From NCBI GenBank assembly GCA_020744425.1, contig JAGMUV010000003.1, forward strand, positions 3,286,001 through 3,350,000: a DNA stretch of 64,000 bases. Direction: 5' to 3'. Shown in pieces: positions 22,753 to 36,600 of the stretch (positions are counted from its first letter, which is position 1; each line of letters begins with the position of its first letter). A program made the position numbers and the translations under genes. The notes beneath the pieces were generated by a model. It was not told the origin of the DNA. It made no database searches and saw only the letters and a list, made by a program, of their open reading frames with translations. Origin of the DNA: Dactylonectria macrodidyma (lineage: Eukaryota > Ascomycota > Sordariomycetes > Hypocreales > Nectriaceae).

Positions 22753-23291
22753 TGCGACGGCTCCCTGTAAGATAAGGTCAAGAACGGATGCAATTGAAGT
22801 CTCTGAGTGTCTTGTCGACGCGATGTCGTCGAAACAGCTGCAACGGTGAAGCCCTAGAAATGGGTCGATGGGGAGCTAGTAGTGTTGAAGGGAGGGCGGG
22901 TTGGCGGGGGGTGTCGGCACTAATATCGCGGCTGTGGGGTTCCTTTTAATTGAGACATATATGCACTACACAACATGCATAAAATGCTCATAGAAAAGTT
23001 GCCTTCTTCGCTGCTTGGCTTGAGTGTTGAGCATTGAGGTGACCTCGACTCGAAACAACCCTTTTCAAATGCATCGTGATCCTAATCCGAAATGTCAACC
23101 AGTGTGTAATAGCCGATTCTTTCCCGCCTGTCAGCAATCCATAACAAAGAGTACGTGTATGATACAACAAGACAAATGTAACCGTCAACCACCACCCGAA
23201 TCTTGTAAATGATGAAGATAGTCCCGTCTAACCCTGCACCTTGACTCTCAATCCCGTTCCCGATATATGCCCGATATATGCCAGACACTAT
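22753..23291. other. Intergenic region between the EBP-type gene and NAD kinase
   Basis: 539 bp holding the promoter of the EBP-type gene and the 3' end of NAD kinase. It contains a perfect 11-bp tandem duplication, CCCGATATATG twice (about 23258-23280). No gene is seen. Confidence 0.5.
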
Positions 23292-25185
23292 TTACTTCTC
23301 CCACTGTTTGAAGGCCTTCTGCTTCTGCCTCGTGTTCCATCCCAGCTTCCCACTGATGCTATTTACCCAGTCCTCGCTCCGGCGACCTTCGGACTGCACC
23401 GACGCGAAGGGGAACCGGCTCGCACTAATGGTCACGTAGTCGCCCGGCTTCAGCTCGACGCGCTCCCGCCCGTCGAAGCTGGCCCAGGATGCCGTCCGCG
23501 CGTCGAATGGCACACCGACTCGCAAGACAATGGTGTCTGGGAGTATGATGGGCCTAAAGGAGAGCGTGTGCGCACAGATGGCGGTGACGAGCATGACGGG
23601 GTTCTCTGGGTGGCAGAGTGAGCCACCTGCGGCCAGGTTGTAGGCCGTTGATCCCGTGGGTGTTGAGACGCAAATCCCGTCAGCCAGCACCGAAGTAAAG
23701 TGCTCGTCGTCTCCAAACACCTCTGTGTATGACATGGCTAGATAAACATGTTAGAACGGCCGAGTCACTGTGTAGGGATGAGGAACATCTCACTCGGGTT
23801 GGGGCCTCGGTCCACCACCACCTCGTTCAAGATCTCAAAGGTGCCATCTGGTCGGTGGGTGTGCTCGTCTTCTCTCTCCTCTCCAATCAACTCCTCGACT
23901 AGATCTCTCTTCCGATGAAATTCGTCCTCGTCTTCCTCGGATCCCTGGTCGATCTCCTGTCTCTTCCGCCCCCGGCTTCTCATGACGGTACCTTCGAACC
24001 GGAGGCGCAAACTGACGGTGACGCCTTTGGTAAAAGCCGTGGTCAGTGTTTTCTCGTAGTTTTCAAAGTCAAATTTAGTCAGAAACCCTAGACTCCCCAG
24101 TGCGAAGCTCAAGACTGGCGGTACTATGCGCTGGAACAACCAGCTGGCGTATAGGACAGTTCCGTCGCCTCCAAGTGAGATGACAAAGTCGAACATCTGC
24201 GGTCGTTGTCTACACATCTCCTCGTCCCAGTATCTCAGCCGGTTTCGGATGGAGTCGCGTGCCATGCTATGTTCAATCTCCCCCGATGCCGTGTAGCCTT
24301 TGCACACCTCGTCGATCAGGCCGTTGACGTCGAACTTCTTGTGTGTCTTGAGCTTGTCTTGAACGTATACTGTGTATTTGACCCCTTGATTGTGGTGAAG
24401 CAGCCATTGAGTCAGCTCCCGCGTCTTTGGGATGAGGTCCTGGTCGTAAATCTTGGTGAGGAGAAAGATTGTCTTGACACGGAAGCGAATACGCATGCTG
24501 CTCAGCCGGCGACTCAGCTCGCGGACCCCCCATGCCATGTCGCTGAGTTGCTGCTTGGTGAGTAGGCGACTGTGTACATCATCGTAACTCGCAAGATCCA
24601 GCTCCGACATGCTCTTGGTCATCTGCTGCGTCCACGCCTGCTGGTCGGCCTGGCCGCCTTCGGCGTGATCGAGGCTTTCTGGATCAACAATGGCGCGGTA
24701 CCTCTTTTGAGCCGTAGGGTCGATCTTGAGGTCGATTATGGAGTCGAGACTCCTGTCCCCCACGCTGTCCATGGAATCGACGTTATTGTTCAGACTCGGA
24801 TAGGAGGTCGGACCCAGCGAGTACTCGGAGTCTGGCTCGCTGGCAGAGCTGGCAGCGTCTTTCGCTCGGCGCTGGCTGTCAAGGAACTGGTGAACGAGGC
24901 ATTGGGTACGACGGTTCGGGCCTCGGCTCAGCGGTGCCTGTATGTCGGACGCGACCATGGAGCTCTTGCGGCGGTAGGGGTTTCCGGGATCGAAGACGAC
25001 CTGTACATGGGCTGTTTAGCGTTTGGCGAGAGTATATCATGTGTAGGCATGTAAAAGTGCGTAGAAGTGTAAACACATTAACATATAGCTGGCAGTGACT
25101 GTACCTCGACCTCCCTGCCATCCTCGTCAGAGCTGCTCTCCGAGTCGGCGTCAAATGTGATATGTTTGGTCGTCCGCTCGCCCAT
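23292..25185 (-). CDS. NAD kinase (ATP-NAD kinase family)
   Basis: Phosphorylates NAD(H) to NADP(H). Exons are 25185-25105, 25000-23794 and 23737-23292 (577 aa), with introns of 104 nt and 56 nt. The junctions give REVE-VVFDPGNPYRRK and DRGPNP-TMSYTEVF in frame. Catalytic landmarks are FDFVISLGGDGTVLYAS (the GGDGT motif), LGSLGFLTKFDF, FEILNEVVVDRGPNP and ICVSTPTGSTAYNLAAGGSL. The N-terminal 200 residues are low complexity, and an acidic insert (QGSEEDEDEF) interrupts the domain, as in other fungal NAD kinases. The start at 25185 (MGERTTKHITF) is the first ATG of its frame. No convincing mitochondrial presequence is seen, so a cytosolic UTR1/YEF1-type enzyme is likelier than POS5. It is head-to-head with the PfkB gene. 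Confidence 0.93.
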
Positions 25186-26366
25186 TGCTATTTCGATGAT
25201 ATCCCGGCTGCTCAAGAGCCGGCTGATGCTGCTGCAAACAGGTGCACGTATATCTCCCCGTCTTTTGCGAGTGTGAATGCGTCGGCGGATGACGTTGTGT
25301 GCCAAGGGCCTCGATGGCGGGGCAGAGTGGGGAGATGGCGATGCGCGATTGATTGCTGGTGAGGGCGGAGCTCAAGCTGCTGCAGTGCTGAGTGAGAACG
25401 TTTGAAAGCACCGATGTTTCTCAATAGCGTGAGGGAGATAGACACCCTTGGACGTTTAGATGTTGTGTCGACAGGTTAACGAACCATCAATCTGAGTCAA
25501 TTCTGGTGCAAGGCCTGCCTTCCTTTGTTGTTGTGTGAAAGGAACGTGAACAGAGCTTCGCTTCACCCTCGCAATCTTCGCCGAGCTTAGCATGGTTCCA
25601 TTCCTGAGCGAAGTGGGGGTCTGTCTGGTTTCCAGAAGCTCGCGAATGAGGTCCCATGACACCCTATTCTATCATGACTTAAGAGCGGCAACAAAAGCAG
25701 ATGGATATTGTAATTGAACCAAACACCGGTATGGGCCATAAAATATACGCATTTATACTTCTTTCTCGATATTCTATTCATGGATATTTTGGCATTGTTG
25801 GACCATGCAAAACTCTAGTGAATGGTACTACAGTTTTGAAACACTAGATAGAAGCAACAGGGAGAGAGCTCCAGGTGGAACAAAAATTGGACATTCACGG
25901 CCACGACAAACACAAACAAGTGCAGCAGCACCTACACTACATCGTAGCTACTAATAAGAATCACCCAGGTGCTAGACAATAAACTTCACTAGCTCCTTTA
26001 TTACAATGCATTTAAGCTATTCAACTCGTTAATTTAAGCCATCCTTGCAACCCCCTTACCCTATACCGATATGTGAGCTGCCAACCTCACTTGTGATATC
26101 GTTGTTTAAACTTCTCACAAAATCCAGGATAACAAGAAGTTTGAACCTCGATATGCCCTTTGACCCATATGGTTGTGTTGTGAAGCACGAAAGCTGGTGC
26201 ATGCTAAGGATGCGTGGTTCGGCGCATACGGCGAAATAAAGTCCCGATCGCCGGTTGACTCAATAACAGCCAACTTCGTGAGGCAATAATACTCCTGGCT
26301 AGAGGCAAAGTAGGTGGGAAAAGCAGTGACAACAAACCACAAGACACTACAAGACAAGGAGCCACA
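25186..26366. promoter_or_regulatory. Divergent intergenic region between NAD kinase and the PfkB kinase
   Basis: 1.2 kb separating two divergent genes. The right half (25.68-26.15 kb) is AT-rich. I looked for terminal inverted repeats there and saw none. No gene is seen. Confidence 0.5.
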
Positions 26367-27653
26367 ATGAAGCATCTCATCTTCGTAGGAGCGTGCTACA
26401 TGGACACCATACTCAGGGATGTCTCCACTAACTGCCTACGCCCATATCCAGAGAGCAAGTTCTAATTTATTCATTCAGTGTGCCGTTTTTCCCTCCCGAA
26501 GACTCGAAGTTGAGGGCCACGGCTCTCAACATCCGACGTGGAGGTAACTGCCCCAACTCCATTCAAGTTCTCGAGCAGCTACTTGCGGAATCGGATGCCG
26601 TCCAGCCGTATCTTGTGTCGTGTCTACCCAATATTTCGTCGGCTGCATCGCGCCGTATCATTGCCTCGTTTGGCCCGAGTTCAAAGCTCGATTTTCGCCA
26701 CTGCATTTATAACGAGGCGTGTACAGAGGCCGCGAGTAGTTACGTTATCCGCAGTCTGGAGACCGGGAGTCGTACCCTGGTTAATTACAATGACCTACCC
26801 GAGATGACGACAGAACAGTTTGAGTCCATTGCACGAAGCTTCAGCCTAAACCAAGAGACCTGGTGGCACTTCGAGGTGAGGGCTAAGAAGCAAGAGGCCA
26901 CACCTACTCCCCCACTTGACGGTGTCGAGCTGATGGTGCATGGGCAGGGTCGGATTCCTGACACAACCCTCAAATGCATACGCCTCCTGCGCAGCGTGCT
27001 ACCCAAGGCTCAAATCAGTGTTGAGATTGAAAAGCCCGGTAGAGAAGGGCTCCCGGAACTCGCCGCTGAAGCTGACGTTGTCTTCTACTCGCGGAGTTGG
27101 GCCGAGGTATGGGAATCCCACGATCACTCAACAGTTGCAACTGGCAGCACCTAACGTCAGTACCCAGGGACGGGGTCACGAGTCCCCCGAGTCCTGCCTA
27201 CGCGCCGAAGTACACGACAAGACGTATGATGGAGCAATTGTGCGCTTGCTTTGCTGCGGTGATGGCTGACCAGTTCCAAATAGATCACTGGCACTGTGCA
27301 CCTGGGGCGCAGACGGAGCCGCTGGACTGTCTCGAGTTGCACGCGAGTATGTTCGTTGTCCCGCCAAGTGCGAGGCCGAAGGAGGCATTTCTGTGGTCGA
27401 GTACGTGTACGCCCTAGTTGGTCAAGGGCTGTAGGGCAGCCAGAACTAACACAGTCGTCCGAGATATAGTGCCGTGGGAGCCGGGGACACTTTTGTTGCG
27501 GGAATGCTGTACGGCCTCGTATGCCACACCGATGAATGGAGCGTCGGGCAAAAGCTCAGTTTCGCCGTCCGTCTCGCCACTCTCAAAGTACAGCGAGAGG
27601 GGTTTGCTGGGCTTGGGGCAGATATGCTGGGGTGTGTACCCGGCTCCTCGTAG
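26367..27653 (+). pseudogene. PfkB-family sugar kinase (ketohexokinase-like) with a damaged first splice donor
   Basis: An ATP-dependent carbohydrate kinase of the ribokinase/PfkB superfamily. Expected exons are 26367-26416, 26479-27106, 27168-27223, 27284-27400 and 27470-27653 (344 aa). Visible motifs are MKHLIFVGACYMDTIL, then VPFFPPEDSKLRA, RRGGNCPNSIQVLEQL, ALCTWGADGAAGLSRVA and the catalytic VGAGDTFVAGMLYG. Exons 2 to 5 join cleanly with good donors (GTATGG, GTATGA, GTACGT) and CTAAC or CTGAC branches. The first junction fails: frame and homology require a donor at 26417, but the sequence reads CAG|GGATGT where GTATGT would be expected. The next GT (26421) shifts frame and hits an early stop, and exon 2 has no early in-frame ATG. 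Either the allele is broken, splicing is non-canonical, or a base was miscalled. The remaining exons look intact, so decay, if real, is recent. Confidence 0.75.
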
Positions 27654-30600
27654 TCTCCAATGCCGCCAAGCGGCTCAGTCGGTAAATATTATGAGCTTGC
27701 TGGTGGTTGATCCAGGCACACTGTTGTGCCCTTTGGAGGGAGGTGGACCGGGATGAGGAGGTCTGGGGAGCCAACGGTGCAGCAAGGCAAAGCTAAGACA
27801 ACCTCAGAGGTAGCCGCTCATGGCTTACAGCGGCTGCCACTCCGTTGCCACTTGACGGGGAAGGGTGACTGCTGGGACAAGGGGGCGTTGTGTGGGGGGA
27901 AGAGAAGGCGGTGAAATGGCACAAGGTCGATTGCCCACACAAGAGGAGGTACGGGGGCCAGGCTCCGGGGCGAGGGTGTTGGAGTCAGATGACGGCAGGC
28001 AGGTGTGTTAGAAGCACACACTATTGCCGCTTCTCGAGATCCACAGGACTACTACTATGGAATTCGCTTGCTGAGGCTTTCAGGCTCTTCTGGCGTCGTG
28101 GTGATGCGGGAGGCTGCATGGTAGGGTCGGGCGACACTGCAAGACAGGACGGACATTCACCACGCGCGCGTGTGCATTGTTGGGTTGCTGCATGCAGGTG
28201 ACTAGTCGAAAACTTTCTCTCCCCGGCGACGGATCGTCGACAGACTCAGCACCAAAAACCAAAAGCTCTGTGGCCAACAGCAAAGGCCGACGCATTAGAG
28301 AGGAGGCCGACCGGATGGATGGCGTCGTCATTCGATAGTCAGGGGAGGAGGCGGGGTGGATTTGTTTTCTTGCATGTCTGGCACCAAACCGGTGATGTGA
28401 CGAGACGGACGACCTGAGAGAGGGGCTGGTGGTGGATGCCAACTAGACGCTCTCTCGGTCACGATGCTAAGCACAAGACTCCCGGTGAACCATTTTGAAC
28501 ACCCTCGAAGGGGGGTCGAGCTGAACAGCCCAATACATGTCGGATCATGTTTGACTCGGGAGCCGAGTAGGCCGGAATCCACCAAGGGCGTTGCGGCATC
28601 CAGGTCGGTGGGAGGAAAAAAAGGACCCCGATTGCGGGTAGGTGAAAAGAAACAAAATCAGGAACCAAGAGGTCGAGAACAGCATCTCATCACATTGACG
28701 GGGCTAACCGTGATAGGAAGGGAGGGAGTCCATGATCCCTGGGCGATAATTCTCCTGGCATGTGGAGCTAAGGATGAGGAGCTGGGTGTGATGGGCAGTC
28801 TAGCAGTGTGTGGACATGCCTTTGGGCAAGCTAACCGGATGGCTTGGGACCCATCAAGAGCCACGATATTGACTCGCAATGAGTGTTAGTTGGTCCATCT
28901 CGGTTGATGGTGCTGAATGACGTCCGCCAAAGGAACGCGCGCCCTAAAAAAAGGACCTTGAAACCTCGAAATGATGGAAGGAGGGTGTTTGCTGACGGAG
29001 GGTGGGAGGGGGTTGTTCCAGCTTTCCAGGCTTGGGAGGTGTCGAATTCAAGCATACTCAACTCAGAACTGTGCCGTAATGAGGAGGCACCGTGAGATTA
29101 GCAAAGGGGGTCAGCTCAAAGAGCGGGACCCTCACGGACACGGAGGTCCAGGCTTGCGGCAACTTTGGGAAGTGGCTGAACTCTGGCCCGCCCTGGACGT
29201 TCCGATCGGTATGGGGCCTCGGGCGGAGGAGCGGCGCTCTCTGGAGTCTTGTCTTCGGCCGGGGACTCCATAATATTCGTCAGGGCTACGCCGCAGCGGG
29301 AAGGGGTGGAAGGGTGGTGTCCAGGCAAGCCAGCCAGTCTCCGATCACCCGAGCGCGTCCTAAAAATGTCTCAGGGCGGAGGCTGCCTCGTTTGTGCGCA
29401 GAGTCGATCATGCTAGTGTACCGTCGTCTCATCTACAGTGCCTCGTACACAGGGTTCAGTGTGCCCGTACCAAGGTGGCACTCGGTTTCGTCTTATCGCA
29501 GTTGGAGATAATGCATACTGCTTTCAGTCCGCCCATGGCAATGACGCTCGCCCAAACAGAAGTTAAGGCACTGCATTGCATCACAGTCCACGATGAACGG
29601 TTAGTCTGGATCGTGGGTTAGATGGCCGGAATGCCTTCTCTGAAATTCTCTAATTCCAGGCGCCGCCGGCGTACCATGTCAGCCACGAGGTATGGACGTA
29701 GATGGACGGCCTAGCATTACCTTCCCACTGCCTTGGCTCTAGTGCCCATGCTGCTATGAGGGGAGGAGGGGCACACCGATGGGGCTCGTCAGTTGGAGTC
29801 GAGCAGTGAGCACCTGTGGTGCCAGTCATAGCCCTCCTTTGGAGATTGGATTGCAGAGGGTCCAATCAAGGGGGGGGGGACTGCAAAAAGCAAAGCAACG
29901 GCCTTTGTCACTGGCTTTAGGAGACGTTAAGCCCAATGGCATGCAAAAGGCCCCTAGCCTAGGGTGGGTCCGTTTGGTGCAGGGCCTTACTCCATTGTCC
30001 GTTGCACAAGGGAACCCCATTCCGCGGGTGGCATGAGTACACGGCCCCACCGATCAGGGTGAAGACTTGAAAGCGGGCATGTTGAGCACCCTTGCACGCC
30101 TCAAGAGCAGATATGTGGGGGTGGCCTGGCAGAGGCGGAGGGAGCTATCGGCCATCGGCTTGGTTGTGAGCACGCGGCGGCTAAGACCAAGAGGGCTGGG
30201 CCAAGGCCCACGGCCAACAGGTTCAAAGGGGCACTATCGTGGCGAGTCATGGAGTTGCAAGTGCCCAGGTGTGCGCATCGCGCTCTGAGTCCATACAATG
30301 TGCTGTCCTGGATTTATGCACCGTACGACCTAGTACAGCACAAGGCCCTCGGTAGCCCCCTCTCGAAGTAGGCACATGCATGATCACAACCTCATGCCTG
30401 TGCATGATGCGGTGGCAGATGGTGCTCAGCCATGGCGGCGAAGCCGGGGCCATCGGAAACCAGGCGGCGAATCTTGCTTGCATGGGGCATCCATCTTCTG
30501 GGTCCTGGGCCGTGGACGGGGAGTTACGCGCGATCCAAGCCCAGTCTTACCCGGTCATCGAGTTATTGATGGATGTCCAGATGATGCCAAACAGGCCTTG

Positions 30601-33600
30601 CATCTGCACGAGGACCAATCTCCATTTTGGGTACGTACCTTTGATGCTGGGCCCATGGCAGCGGTTTTGCAAGGTGGCACCCGCCACTCGGTTGGAGCCT
30701 AGTGCATAGGGACGATGTGCATTCCAAGGGTCTTGGGTCTGATCATCTCCGAGCCAATCCTTCAAATGCTGCGGAGAGCCGCTGTCGGCTGGTGTGCGAT
30801 TGCGGCACTTGTCCTTCGGTTCGTTGTGTTGAGGCCCTATTATTGTTTGGGCACGCAGCGCTGGCTTGATAACCACCCCATGAGTGAGAGAGCAAAGAAC
30901 GAAACAATGTGAGCTGCGTGTCCTACTAGACTTTCCGTCAGCATGTCCGATACCCATGAGTGGTAATGTTGTACCGAGTCCTGGATTGGCAAGGAAAATC
31001 CTAAATATTGGGCTCGGACTGTGGCTTCGACGACTCCTTCTTTTTTGTCTTCCTTGGCAACTCCCGCGTCACCAAGGCATAAACATCCCTGTTAAGAGCT
31101 GCACTCATCTCACACCTCCTCAATCTTAGCTCGCAGTTGCGGCCCCCTGTCGCTGGCAATGGTCTGGACGTTCTGGGCACCGTGGTCTGTCATACATCGC
31201 ACCTATTCGTACCGCCGCCTTTGTAACCCTGACTGGGTGCGGTTCTCGGGATGGGCAATAATCGGATGGGTCCCCCTAAGCAACCAATGAGCTCGACCTC
31301 AAAATTGGAGGCTTGTGACAGACGATGGTAATTCTGTCCTGCCACCCATTAACAGAGGGGCGCCCAAGCGAAACACTGATTTGGTCTGATGTCGTCTCCC
31401 CACGCATGTCTCCAGCCCATGCTAATGCCATCCTATTCGAAACAGCCGAGTTTCCCATTGCCGTGTTGGGCTACGCCCTGGTATCGTTGTCATTTGGAGA
31501 ATTAGTGGCCCTATGTTTGTGTATTTTGAAAAGTGGTAAATCATGTTGATGGAGACCAAACACAGCGTCCCCTAACACTTTGATAGCCGTCGGGATTCGC
31601 CAGCAATGATGTCGATTCTATCTAGGCCTAAACTTGACCTTGGTCAGCAGATGCAGGTGACGGGGCCGAGCGGAAGGAAAGAAAAGGTGGATGGATGCCT
31701 CCCCCAGGACTCGTTTAAGTCGATGAATCATAGCAAATTCTGCTGCTTCATCCACTTGCTCAAAGTTACGCATCCTATGACGATCGCCGCCGAAGGGGCG
31801 CGCTACGTGATGAAGGATGCATGGTTGAGGAAATGGTTGTCAGGGTGTTTGCGGTGCCATACTGTGGCGCGTGCATGAAATGCTCGACTGCTTTCTGGGA
31901 CTGGGCACCAGCTTTCCCAGGAATCCGACAGGCTAGTTCCTAGGTCGGAGTCTCGGAGATGCGTGGGAGGCCCTTGACGCTGGTCCGGAGAGTCCAGAGG
32001 TGGTGGGAGTGTTGCAAGTGTGCATGTCCAATCATCCTCTCAATGATACGTGACAGGGACGCGGATTACCAGTTCCGTTCTGGACATGAGTGAGAGTCGA
32101 CCCTGGCTCATACACTTTCGGCAACCCACCGCTGCCGTTACAATACCACTTGTCATTTGCTGACACTTTGGTGGGCTGAATATTGATGAGTTTGTGATCG
32201 GCGTTGACCAGCCCAAATGGCAGGAATGTGTGGTTACCGATGTGACGACGGTTTTGGGTTGCTTGTCACTCTCAAGCTCTGGGCGCTGGTCGAAGCCAGC
32301 CCATTCAACACCCCACTCAAGCATTACTGCGACATTCTCGGGGCGTTTGGAGTTAGGGATAGAGGTGCCTACGAAGTAAGCTGAATCTATGAAAGCCCGC
32401 CACCAAGACATGGTCATACCGACTACAATAATGGTGGGCGATCCGCTGGGAGAGGTATCTACATGACGACGCCTTTCATGGACGAAATTGGAGCGTTCGC
32501 CAGCGATGGTTGTCAGATGTGATACGAGACCACCCGAGACGGGTAAGTGCGAGGCAACAGGGCAGAGTAACCTGAGATGTGGTACCCTACTTCATACTCC
32601 AGGGATGAGTAAATGTTGTGTGTTGTTATGCGATTGTGTGTAGGTGTTTTCCAGCTGAATCACATGGTGGCTCCGTCGGTGCGCATTCGCGACTTGGGGC
32701 GTCACATAGCACTGCAAGGAGTTGCTGCGGGTTTTCGATCAGCAAGGAAGCCCCCGCGCGAGAGTGTGCGCGTACAAGGTCTCGGTCGCAGACCATGTCA
32801 AAATGGTGAGACCCAAGGCCGAGAGTGAACGCCGGACGAGAGACCATTGGCATCCACGGGTGACCGAGGGATAACTGGCAGAAGTTGCCTGGCCCTGTTG
32901 TTTCCTCACACTGGATGTGGTTGGATAGCTGGAAGCAAGGACGCAAGGCGCCCCTGGCTGGGCGGACCACGGTGAGTCGTAGCCAAGTGCACCATACGAT
33001 TTATTAGTGCATGGTGGCAGTAGCGTCGCTCCGTGTTCGGATTGGATGAAGCTTGAAGCGCTGAGCTGAGCCAGGCGGACCTGATTTTGGCTGGAGCCGA
33101 GCGAGGTGTTGTCCTGACTGGACTAATTTTGAGCCTTGCTTGCGTTCGGAATAAAGTCTGATCAGGCAGGCGTTGGGCGAGACGCAGCCTGGTGGATGGA
33201 GGGGGAGCGGATATGCAGTCTATAGAGCCACCATCACAATGTATTCACGCGGTGGGCTAGCTGTAGGCACATACGAACGTATCTGCTGCACTGGAGCATT
33301 CACAGGCATGAGCTGTATTGTTGGTGTGGAGGGAGATGATCATGCCTCTTATCGCCTAAAGAGCGTAGGAGCTTGCGTTAGTTGTCCGTCCTGAAGGCAC
33401 AGTTCAACATCCAGTACCTAATTAGCTTCTGCCTCTGCATCAAGCTGGCAACGGTGCGTGCTCACGCACATGGTCACCCAGTTGTCAAGAGACGCACACC
33501 GTCGATTGCGTGCATCCCAACGGATAAGGGGTATACAGGGCTACGTACGGCAGGGAGCTAGGGCGGGCTGGAGGGAGACAAATGGGGCCAGTTGGTCCAG

Positions 33601-36600
33601 CTGATGAGGGCTCAAGCCGTCGCGGCCCGATGCACCAAAGGCGGACAGACCTGGCTGCATTGCATGTTGGTTGAAATGAAGGCCCGAGGGAGGGATGAGA
33701 CTGAGCGAGCGGCGGTGGTGAGTGATGTGTTGGACGGAGGAAACTAAAAATTCATCTTGCTTGCCGCCGCCAGGGAGGGAGTAGTGACGGCGCTGGTGGC
33801 GCAGTGGGACGGCCCCTGTACGGTGTCTGATCCAGCGGACGATCTGGGCACTTCAGCAGTGAGCCGGCGTCTTCCACAGGCCTGTTGCCCGCTAGCAGGC
33901 AGCCGATCCCAGTGATGACCAGGTGTGTCAGGCGGGCGTCTCCAAGCGCTGGACTTTGCACATCCTTCTTGCTGTGGAGGGGATGGAGCAAGCAGGTCAG
34001 CTTCAAACGGGGGCGGCCCTGCTGCTGGACACGCACGTACCTCGCACGAATGGTAGGTACGGTGCGTTTCCGGCCCCAACGGTCAGCACCGGAACACTGA
34101 AGTGGAGATCGTGTTGCCGACCTTTCCCAACAACGTAACGGTTCGCAGACGGAGATGGGAGGGTTCGGGGGGGGGGGGGGGGAAGGGGTGGAAGGGAACG
34201 AGGTGCTGTCCGCTGCTGAGACCTGATGCGGCGTGGGATTGCCTTCACAGCGGCGTGGGCGGGTCTCGAGTGGCTGCATACGTGTTGTTTTTCATCTGTT
34301 CCCTCTTGAAAGCGACCACAGGTCTTGTCGTCGGTGTGGAGGCGATGGTTCAATGTGTTTCCCCATCGATGTTTCCGAATCACATCTCTGGTCTGGACAC
34401 CAACAGCGCGGCCAGTGAAAGAGACTCAGTTTCGAAAGCGGCTTGAGTCTCAGGATGTAGGCGTCTGTCCAACAGAAGTGAGGCGTGTTTGCTTGACCAA
34501 GTCGGTTCGAACAACTGGACTGCAAATTGAATGCTGGGTGTCATGCCCAGTCCCAACTTTGTTGGGCGAGCAGGAAGCAAAGGTTGGCCGCCCCGGCCCA
34601 TTCCGGTGACACCATGACCAGAAACATGGTTGGAACTGAATCTTCCACAGAGGCTCCAGCGTTTCCAAGAATGGCTCGCCACGTCGATCCTTTGGCTCTG
34701 CTTGGGTCTTGTCATAGCCCCTTGTTCGAGACCCGAAAGTGCTGGAGCCAGGGCAAGGGAAGGTACCTTAAACAGGTGTGTGTACTCCGCTGGTATCCCT
34801 CAGGCCTGGGCTGGCAATCTGGTGGTGCATTTCCCACTATCCCTGGTCAAGCAGTTTCCCGAGTGGAGGGTTCTTGTTAGGCTGGCCTCGTCTTGGTCGT
34901 GTTGGTCGGCCGGCGATTTGGCCGGGGGACCTGAGGAGGGCTCGAGCCTTGATGAGGGATGGTGGAAGGGATAGCGGAGGGAAGATGGGCTGGTTTGTGT
35001 GGTGGGTTGGTGGTGGACTAGACGGCATGAAGATGTGGATGTGAAGGTTGATGGTGGTCGTGACTTGTCAGCACGGTCGCAAGAGAGTTCACGCCTCAGG
35101 TAGCAGTGACTTCGGGGCGATCGATGCCCTCCATTGGGGAACTGCCTGTGTGGACGCCAGGGTCAAGAAGCATCCCGGTATCACCTGGCTCCTCAGAATC
35201 GTGAGGGCCGGAGCGGAGGCACAGCGTTCAAAGGAAGGGACGGAGCATGGCATAGAAATTTCTCAAGGGCCCTAGGGAGCCACTTCTTGGCCCCGCCGGC
35301 GAGGTCCCTGATACCTTAGCCCGCCATGGAAATTGCCCGTTAAGGTGAGTCCCTAGTACACGGACGTGAAAGTTTTTGGCCTGTCCGTGGGTGTCATGGC
35401 ATCCACTCGGCAATGGAACTCGCCATTCACACCGTAGACGGAGCAGGAGTCTGAGAAAGGCTCCTTCCTGCTGCTGCTGCTGCTCCTGCCTTAGCACTGC
35501 TCCTGTAAGTCCTGCTCCTGGTTCAAACCCTTCCACACCGCCAGCGCCAGCGCCAACGCCAACGCCAACGCCCACACCCACGCTCGCCCACCACAAGGGC
35601 ATCCACTCACACTCGCACAAGCACAGCAACACCTCACCAACACCAACTTACTTCGTGCCTTAGCATTTCCTTCAATTCAAATCTTGGCATGGCTGGCCCT
35701 GCAGCCAGTGCCACACACGCTACCACGCTTGCGCCATGGAGTCGCCGGTTCCCACATCACCATACCCGCACCCACATCCGCATCCACCTTCACATTCACG
35801 TCCGTTTGTCGATGGCCCTGTAGATTCCCGTCCAGCTCCGGTGCTCTGCTTTCGGCTTACTTCGTACTGCGCCATGTCGCTTGACGACGCCGTGTTTCTC
35901 CCACACGGCCCTCACCAACGACCAAGCAATCCATCCACTGATCCTCGCCCGATTGAAACCTCGCCAGTCAAGGGGCCAAGACCAGAGGCCATGCACACAG
36001 GTTGCACCTACGCGCCAAACCATTCGCCTGTGCCTTCATCTAGATCCACCACTAAAGGCCTCTGCCGCCATCACGATGTCGTTTCCTCGAACCATGCCAG
36101 TTCGGTCCTCTGGAGTGCCGCCAGTGACAAACATTTGGCAAACAGCAAGCCCATCATCACACAGACACAACGTTGACAACAAGACGACGCCGTGCCGAAC
36201 AAATCGCCGAAATGACTATGGCTACTTTTGATTTACACGCCGTGGCTCTTCGTACCATGTCATCACGAGGATCTCGCATCCTCATCCGCCTTCCGATCAG
36301 ACCTTGTCTCGAAGCCTTGTTTCTCGCAAATTCTAGCCATACACTAACGCCCCTCTCCGACCTGGGCCATCCACAACTCCCTCAGGATGCCCGCAAATGC
36401 TGGCTAACAAGAGCTGCAGCTACTACCGAAGGGGGTGCACCTAGCTTGCCGTCTCAACATGCCAATCAGCCTGGAGTGGTGATGCGCATCCCGCGTGAGA
36501 TTCACAACCCCTTCCTCCTGTGGCACTTTAGCAGCAAGGCAATGTCCCGTCTTAGGCAGTGGGGCACTCCCGGCCTACGGCCGCCTTCTCCCCCTTAGCC

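Noticed and set aside
33752..34279. A 175-codon Pro/Arg-rich open frame in the 10 kb desert
   Set aside because: It crosses the poly-G tract, has no family resemblance and competes with overlapping frames on both strands.
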